A DNA stretch of 47,746 nucleotides from Pseudanabaena frigida (lineage in GTDB: Bacteria; Cyanobacteriota; Cyanobacteriia; Pseudanabaenales; Pseudanabaenaceae), in assembly GCA_003242085.1 (NCBI GenBank), contig QBML01000040.1, positions 1-47,746 of the forward strand, read 5' to 3'. Of the stretch, positions 33,385-42,562 are shown piece after piece (position 1 is the first letter of the stretch; every line of letters begins with the position of its first letter). The position numbers and the translations under genes are program-made. The notes under the pieces were generated by a model. That model saw only the letters and a program-made list of their open reading frames with translations. It was not told the origin of the DNA and ran no database searches.

Positions 33385-34501
33385 ACGCTAGTATTTTAGC
33401 CACAAGTGCGAGACTTTCTTCGTATAGAACTTCTCGCCCCCAGCGTTGTAACTGTTGACCTAGCAATGTGTCAGCACTTTGGTCAGATAGAGGTGACACC
33501 TGATGCACGCGGTAATTTTGTGCACCGCCGCCTGCCTCCATCCGCATACAACCTGTAGACTCGGAACAAAAAACATTACAGGCATCGGTATTTTGGTTAG
33601 ATGCGGTTAAGCGTAACCCAATCAGATCGCCGACTACCTCCCCGACATCCCCAATGGGGATCGCGGCAAGTTCTGCCTTAACTTGGATGTTATTACGCCC
33701 TTCAAAAATAACGTGTTGGATATTGTAATCACCACCCTCGATATTCCGCTCAATGGGTTCCCACTCGAGTCGGCTGGCGATCCAGCCCAGAAACATCAAC
33801 GCTTGTGTGCTATTCCCGCGTTCGTAGTCGATGGTAATGCCATCAATTTCCCAAACAGCACTACGGCGATCGGGCTGGTCAAAGGCTTGAGCGGTGAGTT
33901 CTTGCCAAGGAGCCAGACGTTGCCAGTTAAGATCGGCAATTTGGGTGCTTGATTGGATCATGCTGCGGACTTTTAGTAAGTCTGCCTCAGAATTGCTGAA
34001 AGTCGCTGAGTCAAGAATTAGGCGATCGCTTAAATTGACTAGCTTCTCAAACATCCGTGTATTTGGGGCAGGGCTATCTTTCCACCATAGAAATACGGGA
34101 AGATCGGCGATCAGTAGTGCAGGCAAAATACTGTGAACGCGATCGAACGCACGTTTTGCGCCAGTTAGGGTGATGTATTCACCACAAATTAATGAGCTGC
34201 GGGTTTTTTGGATTGGACAATATGCAGCCACCTGTGCTGATATTCCTTGATCTTCTTCATCAAGGGTGACTAGGTCGATTACTCGACATGGACTTTGAGA
34301 GGCGATCGCATCTACCGAAGCCATCCGTGTTGCAGCACCAATGGTTTCTGGTTCATAGACTAGAAGATTAAAAGTAGTGGCACGAGCTGCGGAGGTTTCG
34401 CCGTAGGACTGCCAGATTTTACTAAGCTCAGCTTCGACTTGAGATACCGAAACATCTTTGGGAGCTTGCAAAGATACAACGGAAGTTGCTTGCGTATTCA
34501 T
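33380..34501 (-). CDS. opcA: Glucose-6-phosphate dehydrogenase assembly protein OpcA
   Basis: Redox-responsive effector that activates Zwf in cyanobacteria. The family segments are present: LLVYEPETIGAATRMAS, CRVIDLVTLDEED, AYCPIQKTRSSLICGEYITL, HSILPALLIADLPVFLWWKD, and DNIQHVIF-type VIFEGRNNIQV. Cysteines occur at AYCPI, LICGE, DACNVFCSESTGC near the C-terminus; the last cluster fits the redox-sensing Cys pair of OpcA. 373 aa. 77 bp downstream of zwf on the same strand. Confidence 0.92.
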   Translation of the reverse strand: MNTQATSVVSLQAPKDVSVSQVEAELSKIWQSYGETSAARATTFNLLVYEPETIGAATRMASVDAIASQSPCRVIDLVTLDEEDQGISAQVAAYCPIQKTRSSLICGEYITLTGAKRAFDRVHSILPALLIADLPVFLWWKDSPAPNTRMFEKLVNLSDRLILDSATFSNSEADLLKVRSMIQSSTQIADLNWQRLAPWQELTAQAFDQPDRRSAVWEIDGITIDYERGNSTQALMFLGWIASRLEWEPIERNIEGGDYNIQHVIFEGRNNIQVKAELAAIPIGDVGEVVGDLIGLRLTASNQNTDACNVFCSESTGCMRMEAGGGAQNYRVHQVSPLSDQSADTLLGQQLQRWGREVLYEESLALVAKILAL

Positions 34502-34543
34502 AGGAAATTAAATCAACCCTAAATCAACACCGTTTACATTTGG

Positions 34544-34576
34544 CTTAAATAATTGGGTGTCACCCAATTATTTAAG
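34544..34576 (-). terminator. Hairpin between zwf and opcA
   Basis: A near-perfect palindrome, 16-bp arms (34544-34559 with 34561-34576) with one central base. The U-run is weak, so it may attenuate or process the zwf-opcA message rather than end it. Confidence 0.6.
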
Positions 34577-34578
34577 TT

Positions 34579-36108
34579 TTACAGTCTTCGCCACTGTCGC
34601 CCATCACGTTCGATCAGTTGTTCGGATTCAGTTGGTCCCCACGTTCCCGCTTCATACTGCGGAACTAGGCTGGGATCGCTTGGCATTTCCCACGCAGAGA
34701 GTGCAGGAGTTACTACTTTCCAAGCAGCTTCCACTTCGTCTCCTCGTGTAAATAGTGTTTGGTCTCCCAACATACAGTCTAGCAATAAGCGATCATAAGC
34801 ATCAGAGCCTTCGATCCCAAAAGTTTTGCCATAGCCAAAATCCATCTCAACCGATCTCGTTCGAAGGTCAGCTCCTGGCATCTTTGCCTCGAATCTGAGA
34901 GCGATCCCCTCATTTGGCTGAATTCTCAGCGTCAGCACGTTTGGTGAAACTTGTTTAGCCGCAGACTGAAATAATAAATAGGGCACTTCACGAAACTGGA
35001 TTGCAATTTCGCTTACTTTTTTTGGCATTCGTTTACCTGTTCTCAAATAAAAGGGAACACCTTGCCAACGCCAATTATTTACCTCAAACTTCATTGCTAC
35101 GTAAGTGGGAACAAGAGACTCGGGATTAACATTAGGCTCATGGCGATAGCCTTCTACCTGCTTACCTTTCATCCAACCCGCGCTGTATTGTGCTCTTACG
35201 CACGATCGCTCTAATTTGCGCGTATCAGCGAGTCTGGTCGCCTGAATAACTTTGACTTTTTCGTTTCGCAACGAATCTGCATCCATCGAATTAGGTGGCT
35301 CCATTGCAGTTAAGCAAAAAAGCTGCATCAAATGGTTTTGCAACATATCTCTGAGCGCACCAGAGTTTTCGTAATAACCAGCTCGATCTTCAACCCCAAC
35401 GGTCTCAGCCACCGTGATTTGGATGTGATCGATAAATTGGCGGTTCCATAATGGCTCAAAAATGGCGTTGGCAAATCGCAAAACCAAAAGATTTTGAACG
35501 GTTTCTTTGCCCAAATAATGATCGATGCGATAAATCTGCTTTTCATCACAAGCTTTTTGCACAACGCGGTTGAGGTCTTGACAGGAAGATAAATCTCTGC
35601 CGAAGGGTTTCTCAATCACTACGCGAGTCTTTTGAGCATTTTTGATCATGCCCGCCTCACCCAGTTTCTCGATCGCATCGGTAAAGTAGTTAGGGGAAAC
35701 AGCTAAATAAAAGACTCGGTTACCGCGAGTGCCTCTTTCCTTATCAAGTTGATTTAGAAATTCATCAAGCTTTTGATAATCCTCGAGTTTGCTCATATTG
35801 AGCGATTGATAATACAAGCCTTCAGCAAAGTCTTGCCAGATTGCTTCTGCCCCAATGCCGACTGAGAACTTTTCTACACCCTCACGCATTTGCTCACGAA
35901 AATAATCATGGCTCCAAGGTCTTCTAGCAACACCAACGATCGTGAGTTCGGGCGGCAGCCGACGCTGTTGTTTGAGATGGTAGATTGCTGGAACTAGCTT
36001 TCGGATAGTCAAGTCACCTGACGCACCAAAGATCACGAGGATCAATGGTTCAGGTGTTCTTTCTTGCTGTAAACCAACCCGTAAGGGATTTTCGAGTATT
36101 TGTACCAC
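34579..36108 (-). CDS. zwf: Glucose-6-phosphate 1-dehydrogenase
   Basis: First step of the oxidative pentose phosphate pathway; makes NADPH in the dark. The cofactor loop is [11 protein letters not shown] near residue 29. The active-site segment [15 protein letters not shown] is near residue 195, and later regions read [16 protein letters not shown] and [11 protein letters not shown]. 509 aa, normal. It sits upstream of opcA, its activator, in the standard cyanobacterial order. The upstream region toward the porin gene carries several palindromes. Confidence 0.97.
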   Translation of the reverse strand: MVQILENPLRVGLQQERTPEPLILVIFGASGDLTIRKLVPAIYHLKQQRRLPPELTIVGVARRPWSHDYFREQMREGVEKFSVGIGAEAIWQDFAEGLYYQSLNMSKLEDYQKLDEFLNQLDKERGTRGNRVFYLAVSPNYFTDAIEKLGEAGMIKNAQKTRVVIEKPFGRDLSSCQDLNRVVQKACDEKQIYRIDHYLGKETVQNLLVLRFANAIFEPLWNRQFIDHIQITVAETVGVEDRAGYYENSGALRDMLQNHLMQLFCLTAMEPPNSMDADSLRNEKVKVIQATRLADTRKLERSCVRAQYSAGWMKGKQVEGYRHEPNVNPESLVPTYVAMKFEVNNWRWQGVPFYLRTGKRMPKKVSEIAIQFREVPYLLFQSAAKQVSPNVLTLRIQPNEGIALRFEAKMPGADLRTRSVEMDFGYGKTFGIEGSDAYDRLLLDCMLGDQTLFTRGDEVEAAWKVVTPALSAWEMPSDPSLVPQYEAGTWGPTESEQLIERDGRQWRRL

Positions 36109-36250
36109 AGGCTCGGTTGTTGAACGCTAGGTAGATTCTAAGCCAATAAATCTAGTATTCGGTTAATATCCTATGTTTTCCTTTAGGATCGCTAGTCTTG
36201 AATAACAAATATTAAGGCTCAGTAAAGATTAAACAGAAGTTTAACTGAGC

Positions 36251-36285
36251 AAACAGAAAAAGTCGCAAAGCGGCTTTTTCTGTTT
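36251..36285. repeat. Orphan hairpin in the zwf-porin intergenic region
   Basis: 16-bp arms (36251-36266 with 36270-36285) with one wobble mismatch and an aaa loop. Its apex tCGC-aaa-GCGg is like that of the element family, but no gene ends here on either strand. Confidence 0.65.
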
Positions 36286-36305
36286 TTTGATTTTAGTCGT
36301 TATCG

Positions 36306-36412
36306 CAGTAGCTAAGTAGTTAGGCATAATTAAAACCCAGAAGAGAGTTGCGGCGCAAAGCGCCGCAACTCTCTTCTGGGTTTTATGTCTTAACTTACTT
36401 GGCTGTAGCTAC
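36306..36412. repeat. Palindromic interspersed element, copy E
   Basis: Central 25-bp perfect stem (36332-36356 with 36360-36384), aaa loop at GCGC apex, starting aaaaccca. Terminal gtagcta (36308-36314) and its complement tagctac (36406-36412). Confidence 0.85.
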
Positions 36413-36425
36413 ATCTTTAGAATAA

Positions 36426-36440
36426 GAATGATTATCATTC
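36426..36440. promoter_or_regulatory. Fur-box-like site 1
   Basis: gaatgattatcattc, a palindrome with one central base, close to the AATGATAATCATT core of Fur boxes. It is about 260 bp upstream of the porin start. Confidence 0.5.
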
Positions 36441-36661
36441 TGTAAAATCCTGCGAGTAACTACTAAGCATGAAAATAATTTGAAAAATTTATGCAAAAGA
36501 CTTGCAATAAAATTGATTGCATAGTCGAAATAGCTATTGTGTCAAGCGCGTTTTTACAACTTCTATGCTAGTAAGAACAGTGAGCAACAGACAATTTTTG
36601 TAATTAGTCTCGTCATCCAAGAATAATTTGTTCAAAAGATGTTTAAATTAATTCACTGTAC

Positions 36662-36682
36662 TAATGATAATAACTATCATTA
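36662..36682 (+). promoter_or_regulatory. Fur-box-like site 2
   Basis: taatgata and tatcatta (8-bp arms, 5-bp spacer), 19-20 bp before the candidate start of the porin. It is placed to block initiation of transcription or translation when iron is plentiful, by analogy with Fur. Confidence 0.5.
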
Positions 36683-36701
36683 ATTTTAGGTGATATATCA
36701 A

Positions 36702-38384
36702 GTGAGAAAACAATCAATGTCTAATACTCGATTTGAACAAATGCAAAAGTCTTTAGTGGGCACGATCGCTATTTCAGTGATGGGGATCATGCCCAGTGTC
36801 ATATCGGGTGTATCCGCTCAATCTATGCCAGCACCATCTAGTCAATCATCAGAGCGATCGCTTCCGCCCAAACAGGATGTCATTGGACAGAACGTAACAT
36901 CAGTCTCACAACTCAGTGATGTCCGCCCAACAGATTGGGCTTTTACAGCTTTGCAGTCTTTAGTCGAGCGTTATGGCTGTATTGCAGGATATCCTGACCG
37001 CACTTTTCGGGGCAAACAAGCAACTAGCCGCTATGAATTTGCGGCAGGCTTAAATGCTTGTCTCGACAAAATCAATGAAATTATTTCCGCAGGATTAGCC
37101 GACAAAGTTAGCAAGGAAGACCTCGCCACATTGCAAAAACTACAAGAGGAATTTGCCGCCGAACTTGCCACACTGCGCGGTCGAGTCGATGCTCTGGATA
37201 GCAAAACCGCCAAGTTGGAAGCTCAACAATTCTCGCCTACCACCAAGCTCGACGGTCAAGCGATTATGGCTGTATCTGCAAGTGGCTCAGGCACTGATAA
37301 CCTTTTGAGTCCCAATGGAAGCCTATCTGGTAATTTTGGTAAAGCGAATACCACAGTCATTAGTCGTGTGCGGCTAAACTTGAATACTAGCTTTACAGGC
37401 GAAGACTTGTTGTTAACTCGCTTAGAAGTTGGTAATGGGGGAGCTAATGTCGCTAATTCTCTTGATGGAGCAAATAATGTTTTTCGTGGGTTTACGGGGA
37501 TTAGGAATAGCTCCGTTGCCGACTATAGCGAAGTTGGTAATAACTTGACATTAGGTCGGTTACGATATGATTTCCCTATTGGCAAAGACATTCAAGTTTC
37601 AATTGGTCCCGTAATGGCACTAAATGACCATCTGGACAAAAACAGTTTTGCCAACGACGAATCGGTTGATTTCTCAAGTCGTCTATTTATTAATAATCCA
37701 CTTGTACTTCCTGTCAATGACGGGGCTGGAGCCGCGATCTCATGGAATATTGGTGGTAGTGCTTTCACATTCAGAGCAGGGTATGTGGCGGCTAATGCTA
37801 ATAGTCCAACTGCTAATTCTACCGCTCCTAATGGAGCTATTAATCAAGGTTTATTTGGAGATTCTTACCAAGGTACTTTCGAACTAGAATTTGCCCCGAA
37901 AAATAGTGCGCAGGATCAACCTTTTGCTATACGTTTGCAATATACTCGCGCTGCGGTAAATAACCTTGATTACAATACAGGCGGCGTGAATCTTGAGTGG
38001 GCATTTAATAAAGCGATCGCCATTTTTGGTCGCTACGGATTTGGCAATATTAGCAATCGTGGCACGGCTATCTCTACAGCTCTCAGTTCTTATATCAACG
38101 TTGGCGCGACAGGTGATTCGATTAGTCCCCAAACTTGGTCGGCGGGTCTAGCATTCCCAGATTTATTTAAAGAAGGCGCAATGGCAGCGATCGCGGTCGG
38201 ACAGCCTTTCATTGAGAGTAAGATCGGCAACGCTACTCAAACTAATGTTGAGTTGTTCTATCGCTTTCCAGTCTCAAACAATATCAGTATCACGCCAGAT
38301 TTACAGTTTATTTTCAATCCCAACAACAACAGTGGTAATAGCACAATTACAGTTGGTACATTGAGAACCGTGTTTACTTTTTAG
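36702..38384 (+). CDS. SLH-domain OprB-type porin
   Basis: Outer-membrane porin of the cyanobacterial SLH-OprB family. A signal peptide is followed by cleavage near SAQ-SMP. The SLH domain is near residues 70-120 (DVRPTDWAFTALQSLVERYG, then AGYPDRTFRGKQATSRYEFA), which binds pyruvylated peptidoglycan. A coiled coil (KEDLATLQKLQEEFAAELATL) leads into a beta-barrel region ending with the aromatic terminus VGTLRTVFTF. I prefer the GTG at 36702, with AGGTGA about 8 nt upstream; an ATG at 36717 or GTG at 36690 are alternatives. Fur-like sites suggest an iron-controlled porin, by inference. Confidence 0.9.
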   Translation: MRKQSMSNTRFEQMQKSLVGTIAISVMGIMPSVISGVSAQSMPAPSSQSSERSLPPKQDVIGQNVTSVSQLSDVRPTDWAFTALQSLVERYGCIAGYPDRTFRGKQATSRYEFAAGLNACLDKINEIISAGLADKVSKEDLATLQKLQEEFAAELATLRGRVDALDSKTAKLEAQQFSPTTKLDGQAIMAVSASGSGTDNLLSPNGSLSGNFGKANTTVISRVRLNLNTSFTGEDLLLTRLEVGNGGANVANSLDGANNVFRGFTGIRNSSVADYSEVGNNLTLGRLRYDFPIGKDIQVSIGPVMALNDHLDKNSFANDESVDFSSRLFINNPLVLPVNDGAGAAISWNIGGSAFTFRAGYVAANANSPTANSTAPNGAINQGLFGDSYQGTFELEFAPKNSAQDQPFAIRLQYTRAAVNNLDYNTGGVNLEWAFNKAIAIFGRYGFGNISNRGTAISTALSSYINVGATGDSISPQTWSAGLAFPDLFKEGAMAAIAVGQPFIESKIGNATQTNVELFYRFPVSNNISITPDLQFIFNPNNNSGNSTITVGTLRTVFTF

Positions 38385-38411
38385 GTAGCATTAAGGATGG
38401 TATAGATCTAA

Positions 38412-38438
38412 GAAGGGAGGCGCAAAGCGCCTCCCTTC
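38412..38438. terminator. Hairpin after the porin gene
   Basis: 12-bp perfect arms (38412-38423 with 38427-38438) with an aaa loop and GCGC apex. No T-run on the plus strand. It lies between convergent genes, 38 bp before the prfC stop. Confidence 0.6.
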
Positions 38439-38475
38439 AATCAATAAGAGAGTAAAATGTCCCTATTATTGCTTT

Positions 38476-40095
38476 CTAAGCAAGTGGTGTTAACTCCGCA
38501 ATTGGCGCGATCGCTTTTAACCTTAATTTCGGATGATCGGCTTCCACTTGATTCAAATTCCATTGGTTTTTGAATAGAAGCACGGGACGATTCCAGCTAT
38601 CTTTAACTACCATTGTGTTGAAAAGTCTACCAACGGCTTCGAGAGCGTCCCAACCATCCTCAACCCAACGCGCTACAGAATAGGGCATTGATTCAAGAAT
38701 TGTTTCTACACTATATTCACTTTGTAGGCGATACTGAGCAACTTCAAACTGTAGCTGTCCTACTGCGGCAAGAATAGGATCTCGTTTGGATTCATCAACG
38801 GAATACATGATTTGAATTGCGCCTTCTTCTTGCAACTCCGATATACCTTTACGAAACTGTTTGAATTTAGAAGGATTTGGATTGCGGAGAGTACAGAATA
38901 GTTCTGGCGAGAAGCAAGGAATTCCCGCGTATTGACGCTTTTTACCAAGATAAATAGTGTCACCGATCGCAAACATTCCAGGATTATTCAAACCAATCAC
39001 ATCGCCAGCATAGGCAACCTCGATCGCTTCCCGATCCTGTCCGAATAACTTTTGAGCGTGGGATAAGCGAATAACTTTACCACTGCGTAGATGGGTAACG
39101 CTCATATCTTTTTCAAACTTACCAGAGCAGACACGCACAAAGGCAATGCGATCGCGATGGCGGGGATCCATATTTGCTTGGAGTTTGAACACAAAAGCTG
39201 AGAAATCCTCATCAGTAGGCGAGACTTCCCCAGTCGAACTATCGTGAACCGTTGGAGTCATGCCACACTCAAGGAATGATTTTAGGAATAGTTCTACCCC
39301 AAAGTTAGTCATCGCACTGCCGAAGAAAATCGGTGTGAGTTTGCCGCGATGCAAATCTTGAGTATTCCATTCTGCTCCAAGCGAGTCAATAACTTCCAAA
39401 TCTTCTAAGAACTGGTTATAAAGATCTTTGCCAATAAATTTAATCGCTTGGGGATCGTCAAAAGGATAAATGTTAACATCTGCCTCTCTCTGTCCGTGGG
39501 CACTACGCTTAAATAAATGCACAGTCTTACTAGCGCGATCGTACACACCTTTAAACTGATCCCCCGTACCGATCGCCCAATTCATTACATAGGGCGTAAT
39601 TCCTAACTCTTTCTCAATTTCATCTAATAACTCAAGTGGCTCGCGAGTAGGGCGATCCATTTTGTTGATAAATGTAAAAATTGGCAGCGATCGCATCCGA
39701 CAAACTTCAAATAATTTACGAGTTTGTGGCTCAAGCCCCTTTGCGCCATCAACCAACATCACCGCATTATCGGCTGCCGCAAGGGTGCGATAGGTATCTT
39801 CACTAAAATCTTTGTGACCAGGAGTATCCAGCAAATTAATGCAGTAGCCCATATAGTCAAACTGCAACACGGTCGAAGTGATCGAAATTCCGCGCTGTTT
39901 TTCTAATTCCATCCAGTCCGATGTAGCATGACGTTGCGCTGCTCTTGCCTTGACTGCACCTGCAAGATGAATAGCACCTCCATACAGCAATAACTTTTCA
40001 GTTAACGTCGTTTTCCCCGCATCGGGGTGGGAAATAATTGCAAAGGTGCGTCGCCGTTCGACTTCGCGCTCTAACTCTTGCCACATTTGACTCAT
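38476..40095 (-). CDS. prfC: Peptide chain release factor 3
   Basis: GTPase that recycles RF1 and RF2 from the ribosome. G1 is [15 protein letters not shown] near residue 21. It is followed by the switch region [18 protein letters not shown]3 [14 protein letters not shown], and G4 [11 protein letters not shown]. The C-terminal domain has [16 protein letters not shown]. 539 aa, standard. It ends close to the convergent porin gene and stands alone. Confidence 0.97.
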   Translation of the reverse strand: MSQMWQELEREVERRRTFAIISHPDAGKTTLTEKLLLYGGAIHLAGAVKARAAQRHATSDWMELEKQRGISITSTVLQFDYMGYCINLLDTPGHKDFSEDTYRTLAAADNAVMLVDGAKGLEPQTRKLFEVCRMRSLPIFTFINKMDRPTREPLELLDEIEKELGITPYVMNWAIGTGDQFKGVYDRASKTVHLFKRSAHGQREADVNIYPFDDPQAIKFIGKDLYNQFLEDLEVIDSLGAEWNTQDLHRGKLTPIFFGSAMTNFGVELFLKSFLECGMTPTVHDSSTGEVSPTDEDFSAFVFKLQANMDPRHRDRIAFVRVCSGKFEKDMSVTHLRSGKVIRLSHAQKLFGQDREAIEVAYAGDVIGLNNPGMFAIGDTIYLGKKRQYAGIPCFSPELFCTLRNPNPSKFKQFRKGISELQEEGAIQIMYSVDESKRDPILAAVGQLQFEVAQYRLQSEYSVETILESMPYSVARWVEDGWDALEAVGRLFNTMVVKDSWNRPVLLFKNQWNLNQVEADHPKLRLKAIAPIAELTPLA

Positions 40096-40561
40096 GAAAA
40101 TTTTAAAAAACTCTTTTGACTTTATCAGTACTACATCTATTATGCTTATTTTTTAACGCAAATTTTCCTAAACCTAGAAAGTAGAAAAGGATATGAATCC
40201 CCCCTTTTCTAAAAGATTTATAGCAATACAAGTTTTGCTTAGGAAATAAAACCCAAATAAATAGAGGCGGCGCTTTGCGCCGCCTCTATTTATTTGGGTT
40301 TTGATTTGTCCTAGCTATCTCTTTCATTGCTATACATGCACTATTCACTCAAAATGTTTTGTCAGGATTTTAAGTTTAGGATTGTCAACTCGAAGCGCTA
40401 TAGAAATCCTAAATGATATGAGAGGCTTTGACTTCGCTCAGCCTGCGTAGAGCGGCGACTAAACGAAGTTAAAGCCCTGTGATTGTCGAAGTATTGAAAC
40501 CTTGAATCTTACGAATGATTTAGGACTGTTATATGCTGACCGTATCTAACAACAAAAAATA
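40096..40561. other. Intergenic region between prfC and the S4-domain gene
   Basis: 466 bp between divergent genes. It contains the full element copy F and an inverted repeat at 40424-40476 (13-bp arms, one wobble mismatch, 27-nt loop). No gene seen. Confidence 0.55.
40219..40334. repeat. Palindromic interspersed element, copy F (complete)
   Basis: Terminal tatagcaat (40219-40227) and attgctata (40326-40334). Central stem of 26 perfect pairs (40248-40273 with 40277-40302), ttt loop. The left flank reverse-complements to nearly the right flank of copy C. Confidence 0.9.
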
Positions 40562-40801
40562 ATGCAAGAAAACTTTCAAGAAAAATTTGAACTGACTGGC
40601 GAGTATATTACTTTGTGTAACTTATTAAAGGTTTGCGGTGTAGCTGATACTGGTGGTGTAGCAAAGTTAATGATTATCGATGGTGATGTTGAGGTTGATG
40701 GTCAGGTTGAATTACGTAAAGGCTGCAAAATCCGCGCAGGTCAGAGAGTAAGTGGGTACGGGTTTACAATTTATGTAGTAGCTAGTAGCCATTTAGATTA
40801 G
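40562..40801 (+). CDS. S4-domain RNA-binding protein (YbcJ/YaaA-like)
   Basis: 79-residue single S4 domain. The family pattern is clear: ITLCNLLKVCGVADTGGVAKLMI, DGDVEVDGQVELRKGCKIRAGQ and a final beta strand. Members bind structured RNA; the exact target is unknown. It starts with ATG and precedes the cyclase genes by 66 bp, so it may be co-transcribed with them. Confidence 0.85.
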   Translation: MQENFQEKFELTGEYITLCNLLKVCGVADTGGVAKLMIIDGDVEVDGQVELRKGCKIRAGQRVSGYGFTIYVVASSHLD

Positions 40802-40867
40802 GTCAGCAATTGTGCGAATTGACCGCCATGAGTCTTCGAGATAGCATAAATTTGAATTTGCTGATAT

Positions 40868-42487
40868 TTGCATCTCGGTAAGTATAAAAATCTGATCGTT
40901 AATTACCTAGCTAAGCTCTTTAACAATCTGCCGCTAATGGCTACTTTGGCGGTATTTCTGGGCTTGCAAATTATTGCGATATTTTTCTGGCGAAAAGAGC
41001 TTTTTGATGGCAATCTCGATACTAAATTAACTATTCAATCGCAATTTTTAAATATCATTGATGTAAATAAGCCGATGTTGCTTGAGTCGTTGCGCTGGGT
41101 AATTATCTTGATCGCGATCGCAGGTAGCGGCGTTTTGGCGAGATCGGTAATTTTGAACTGGCAGCGCCTGAAAAAGTCGAATCAGGAATTAGAATCACTG
41201 GTCAAAGAAAGAAGCAATGAGTTAGATGCATCCAAATCTTCATTGCAGCGCACTAATTTTCTTTTAAGTCGGCGCGAACAACAACTGCGGAAACAGCAGA
41301 ACGTTTTGTTTGCTTTGACTAAAGATAAAGCGATCAATCAAGGTGATTTTATTGTCGCGGTGCAAAATATTACAAGAACAGGCAGTTTTGCTCTAAATGT
41401 TGAGCGTGTAAGTATTTGGCTATTTAATAAAAATAAAACTGTATTGCATTGCCTCGATCTTTATCAAAAGACTCTCAATTCTCATACTGAAGCCGATATT
41501 TTAACGGCAGAAAAATATCCTAGTTTCTTTAATGCATTACTAGAAAATCGCACTGTTTCTGCCGAAGATCTTCAAGAGGAAAGTATATTCAAAGAACTAC
41601 TCCCATCCTATTGCTTGCCTTTGGGGATTGTTTCGATTCTTCTGTCTAGATTTGATGTGGGTGGTGAGATTATGGGTATTCTTGCTTTTGAGCATACGGA
41701 GATCGAACATCTATGGCTTGAAGAAGAGATAAGCTTTGCTAACTCTCTCTCTGATTTATTAGCTTTAGGAATGGAGGCTCAAGAGCGACGACGAGTAGAA
41801 GAGAGCTTGCGAATTGAGCAAAAAAAATCAGAACGCCTCTTGCTGAATGTCTTACCACCAGAAATAGCTGAACGACTCAAGTCCGTGCAATCTATGACTA
41901 AAGTGCACTTAAAAAGTAGTGGGACAATTGTTGCAGACTCTTTTGATGTGGTTACAGTCTTATTTGCGGATATTGTGAATTTTACTGAATATGCTGCTTC
42001 CATTTCTGCTAGTGAATTGGTGAACGTCCTAAATGAAATTTTTTCGGAGTTCGATTACCTAGTTGAGCAATATGATTTAGAGAAAATTAAAACTATTGGC
42101 GATTCCTATATGGTAGTCGGTGGTTTACCTGTACCCAGTGACGGTCATGCTGAAGCGATCGCGGAAATGGCATTACAGATGCAATCATCAATTAAAAAAT
42201 TTAAGCGCACGGATGGCAGTGACTTTTCACTTCGGATTGGTATTCACACTGGACAGGCGATCGCAGGCGTTATTGGCACTAAGAAATTTATTTACGATTT
42301 GTGGGGTGACACAGTTAATGTTGCAAGTAGGATGGAGTCCTATGGTATTGCTGATTGTATCCAAGTAACTGAAGTCACATATCAACTTTTAAAACATAAA
42401 TATCTTCTAGAACAGAGAAGTGCTATCAATATTAAAGGTAAGGGAGAGATGACAACCTATCTACTAAAAGAGCGAATAGAGATTTAG
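40868..42487 (+). CDS. Class III adenylate cyclase 1 (sensor domain lost)
   Basis: Predicted to make cAMP from ATP. Two membrane segments (about residues 24-42 and 72-95) enclose only about 30 residues, so no CACHE domain is left. There is no clear HAMP domain. A coiled coil leads to a GAF domain (about 150-305), the LLLNVLPPEIAERLK transducer helix, and the cyclase domain. Catalytic residues are intact: metal Asp368 and Asp412, ATP-selecting Lys408 and Asp477, and Asn484 and Arg488. A TTG start at 40868 aligns with the paralogues; the first ATG, at 40937, would cut the first helix. First of three tandem cyclases. Confidence 0.88.
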   Translation: MHLGKYKNLIVNYLAKLFNNLPLMATLAVFLGLQIIAIFFWRKELFDGNLDTKLTIQSQFLNIIDVNKPMLLESLRWVIILIAIAGSGVLARSVILNWQRLKKSNQELESLVKERSNELDASKSSLQRTNFLLSRREQQLRKQQNVLFALTKDKAINQGDFIVAVQNITRTGSFALNVERVSIWLFNKNKTVLHCLDLYQKTLNSHTEADILTAEKYPSFFNALLENRTVSAEDLQEESIFKELLPSYCLPLGIVSILLSRFDVGGEIMGILAFEHTEIEHLWLEEEISFANSLSDLLALGMEAQERRRVEESLRIEQKKSERLLLNVLPPEIAERLKSVQSMTKVHLKSSGTIVADSFDVVTVLFADIVNFTEYAASISASELVNVLNEIFSEFDYLVEQYDLEKIKTIGDSYMVVGGLPVPSDGHAEAIAEMALQMQSSIKKFKRTDGSDFSLRIGIHTGQAIAGVIGTKKFIYDLWGDTVNVASRMESYGIADCIQVTEVTYQLLKHKYLLEQRSAINIKGKGEMTTYLLKERIEI

Positions 42488-42562
42488 AATAGTCTTGGAA
42501 GCGCTAAACACTAAATATTCTAAATCTAAGACCCATTCTTTAGCGCAACTTACCCGTGCATC

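Larger units (their letters stand above)
36109..36701. other. Intergenic region between zwf and porin genes
   Basis: 593 bp without a credible gene. It holds an orphan hairpin (36251-36285), element copy E (36306-36412), two Fur-box-like sites and the promoters for zwf (minus) and the porin (plus). Confidence 0.6.
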
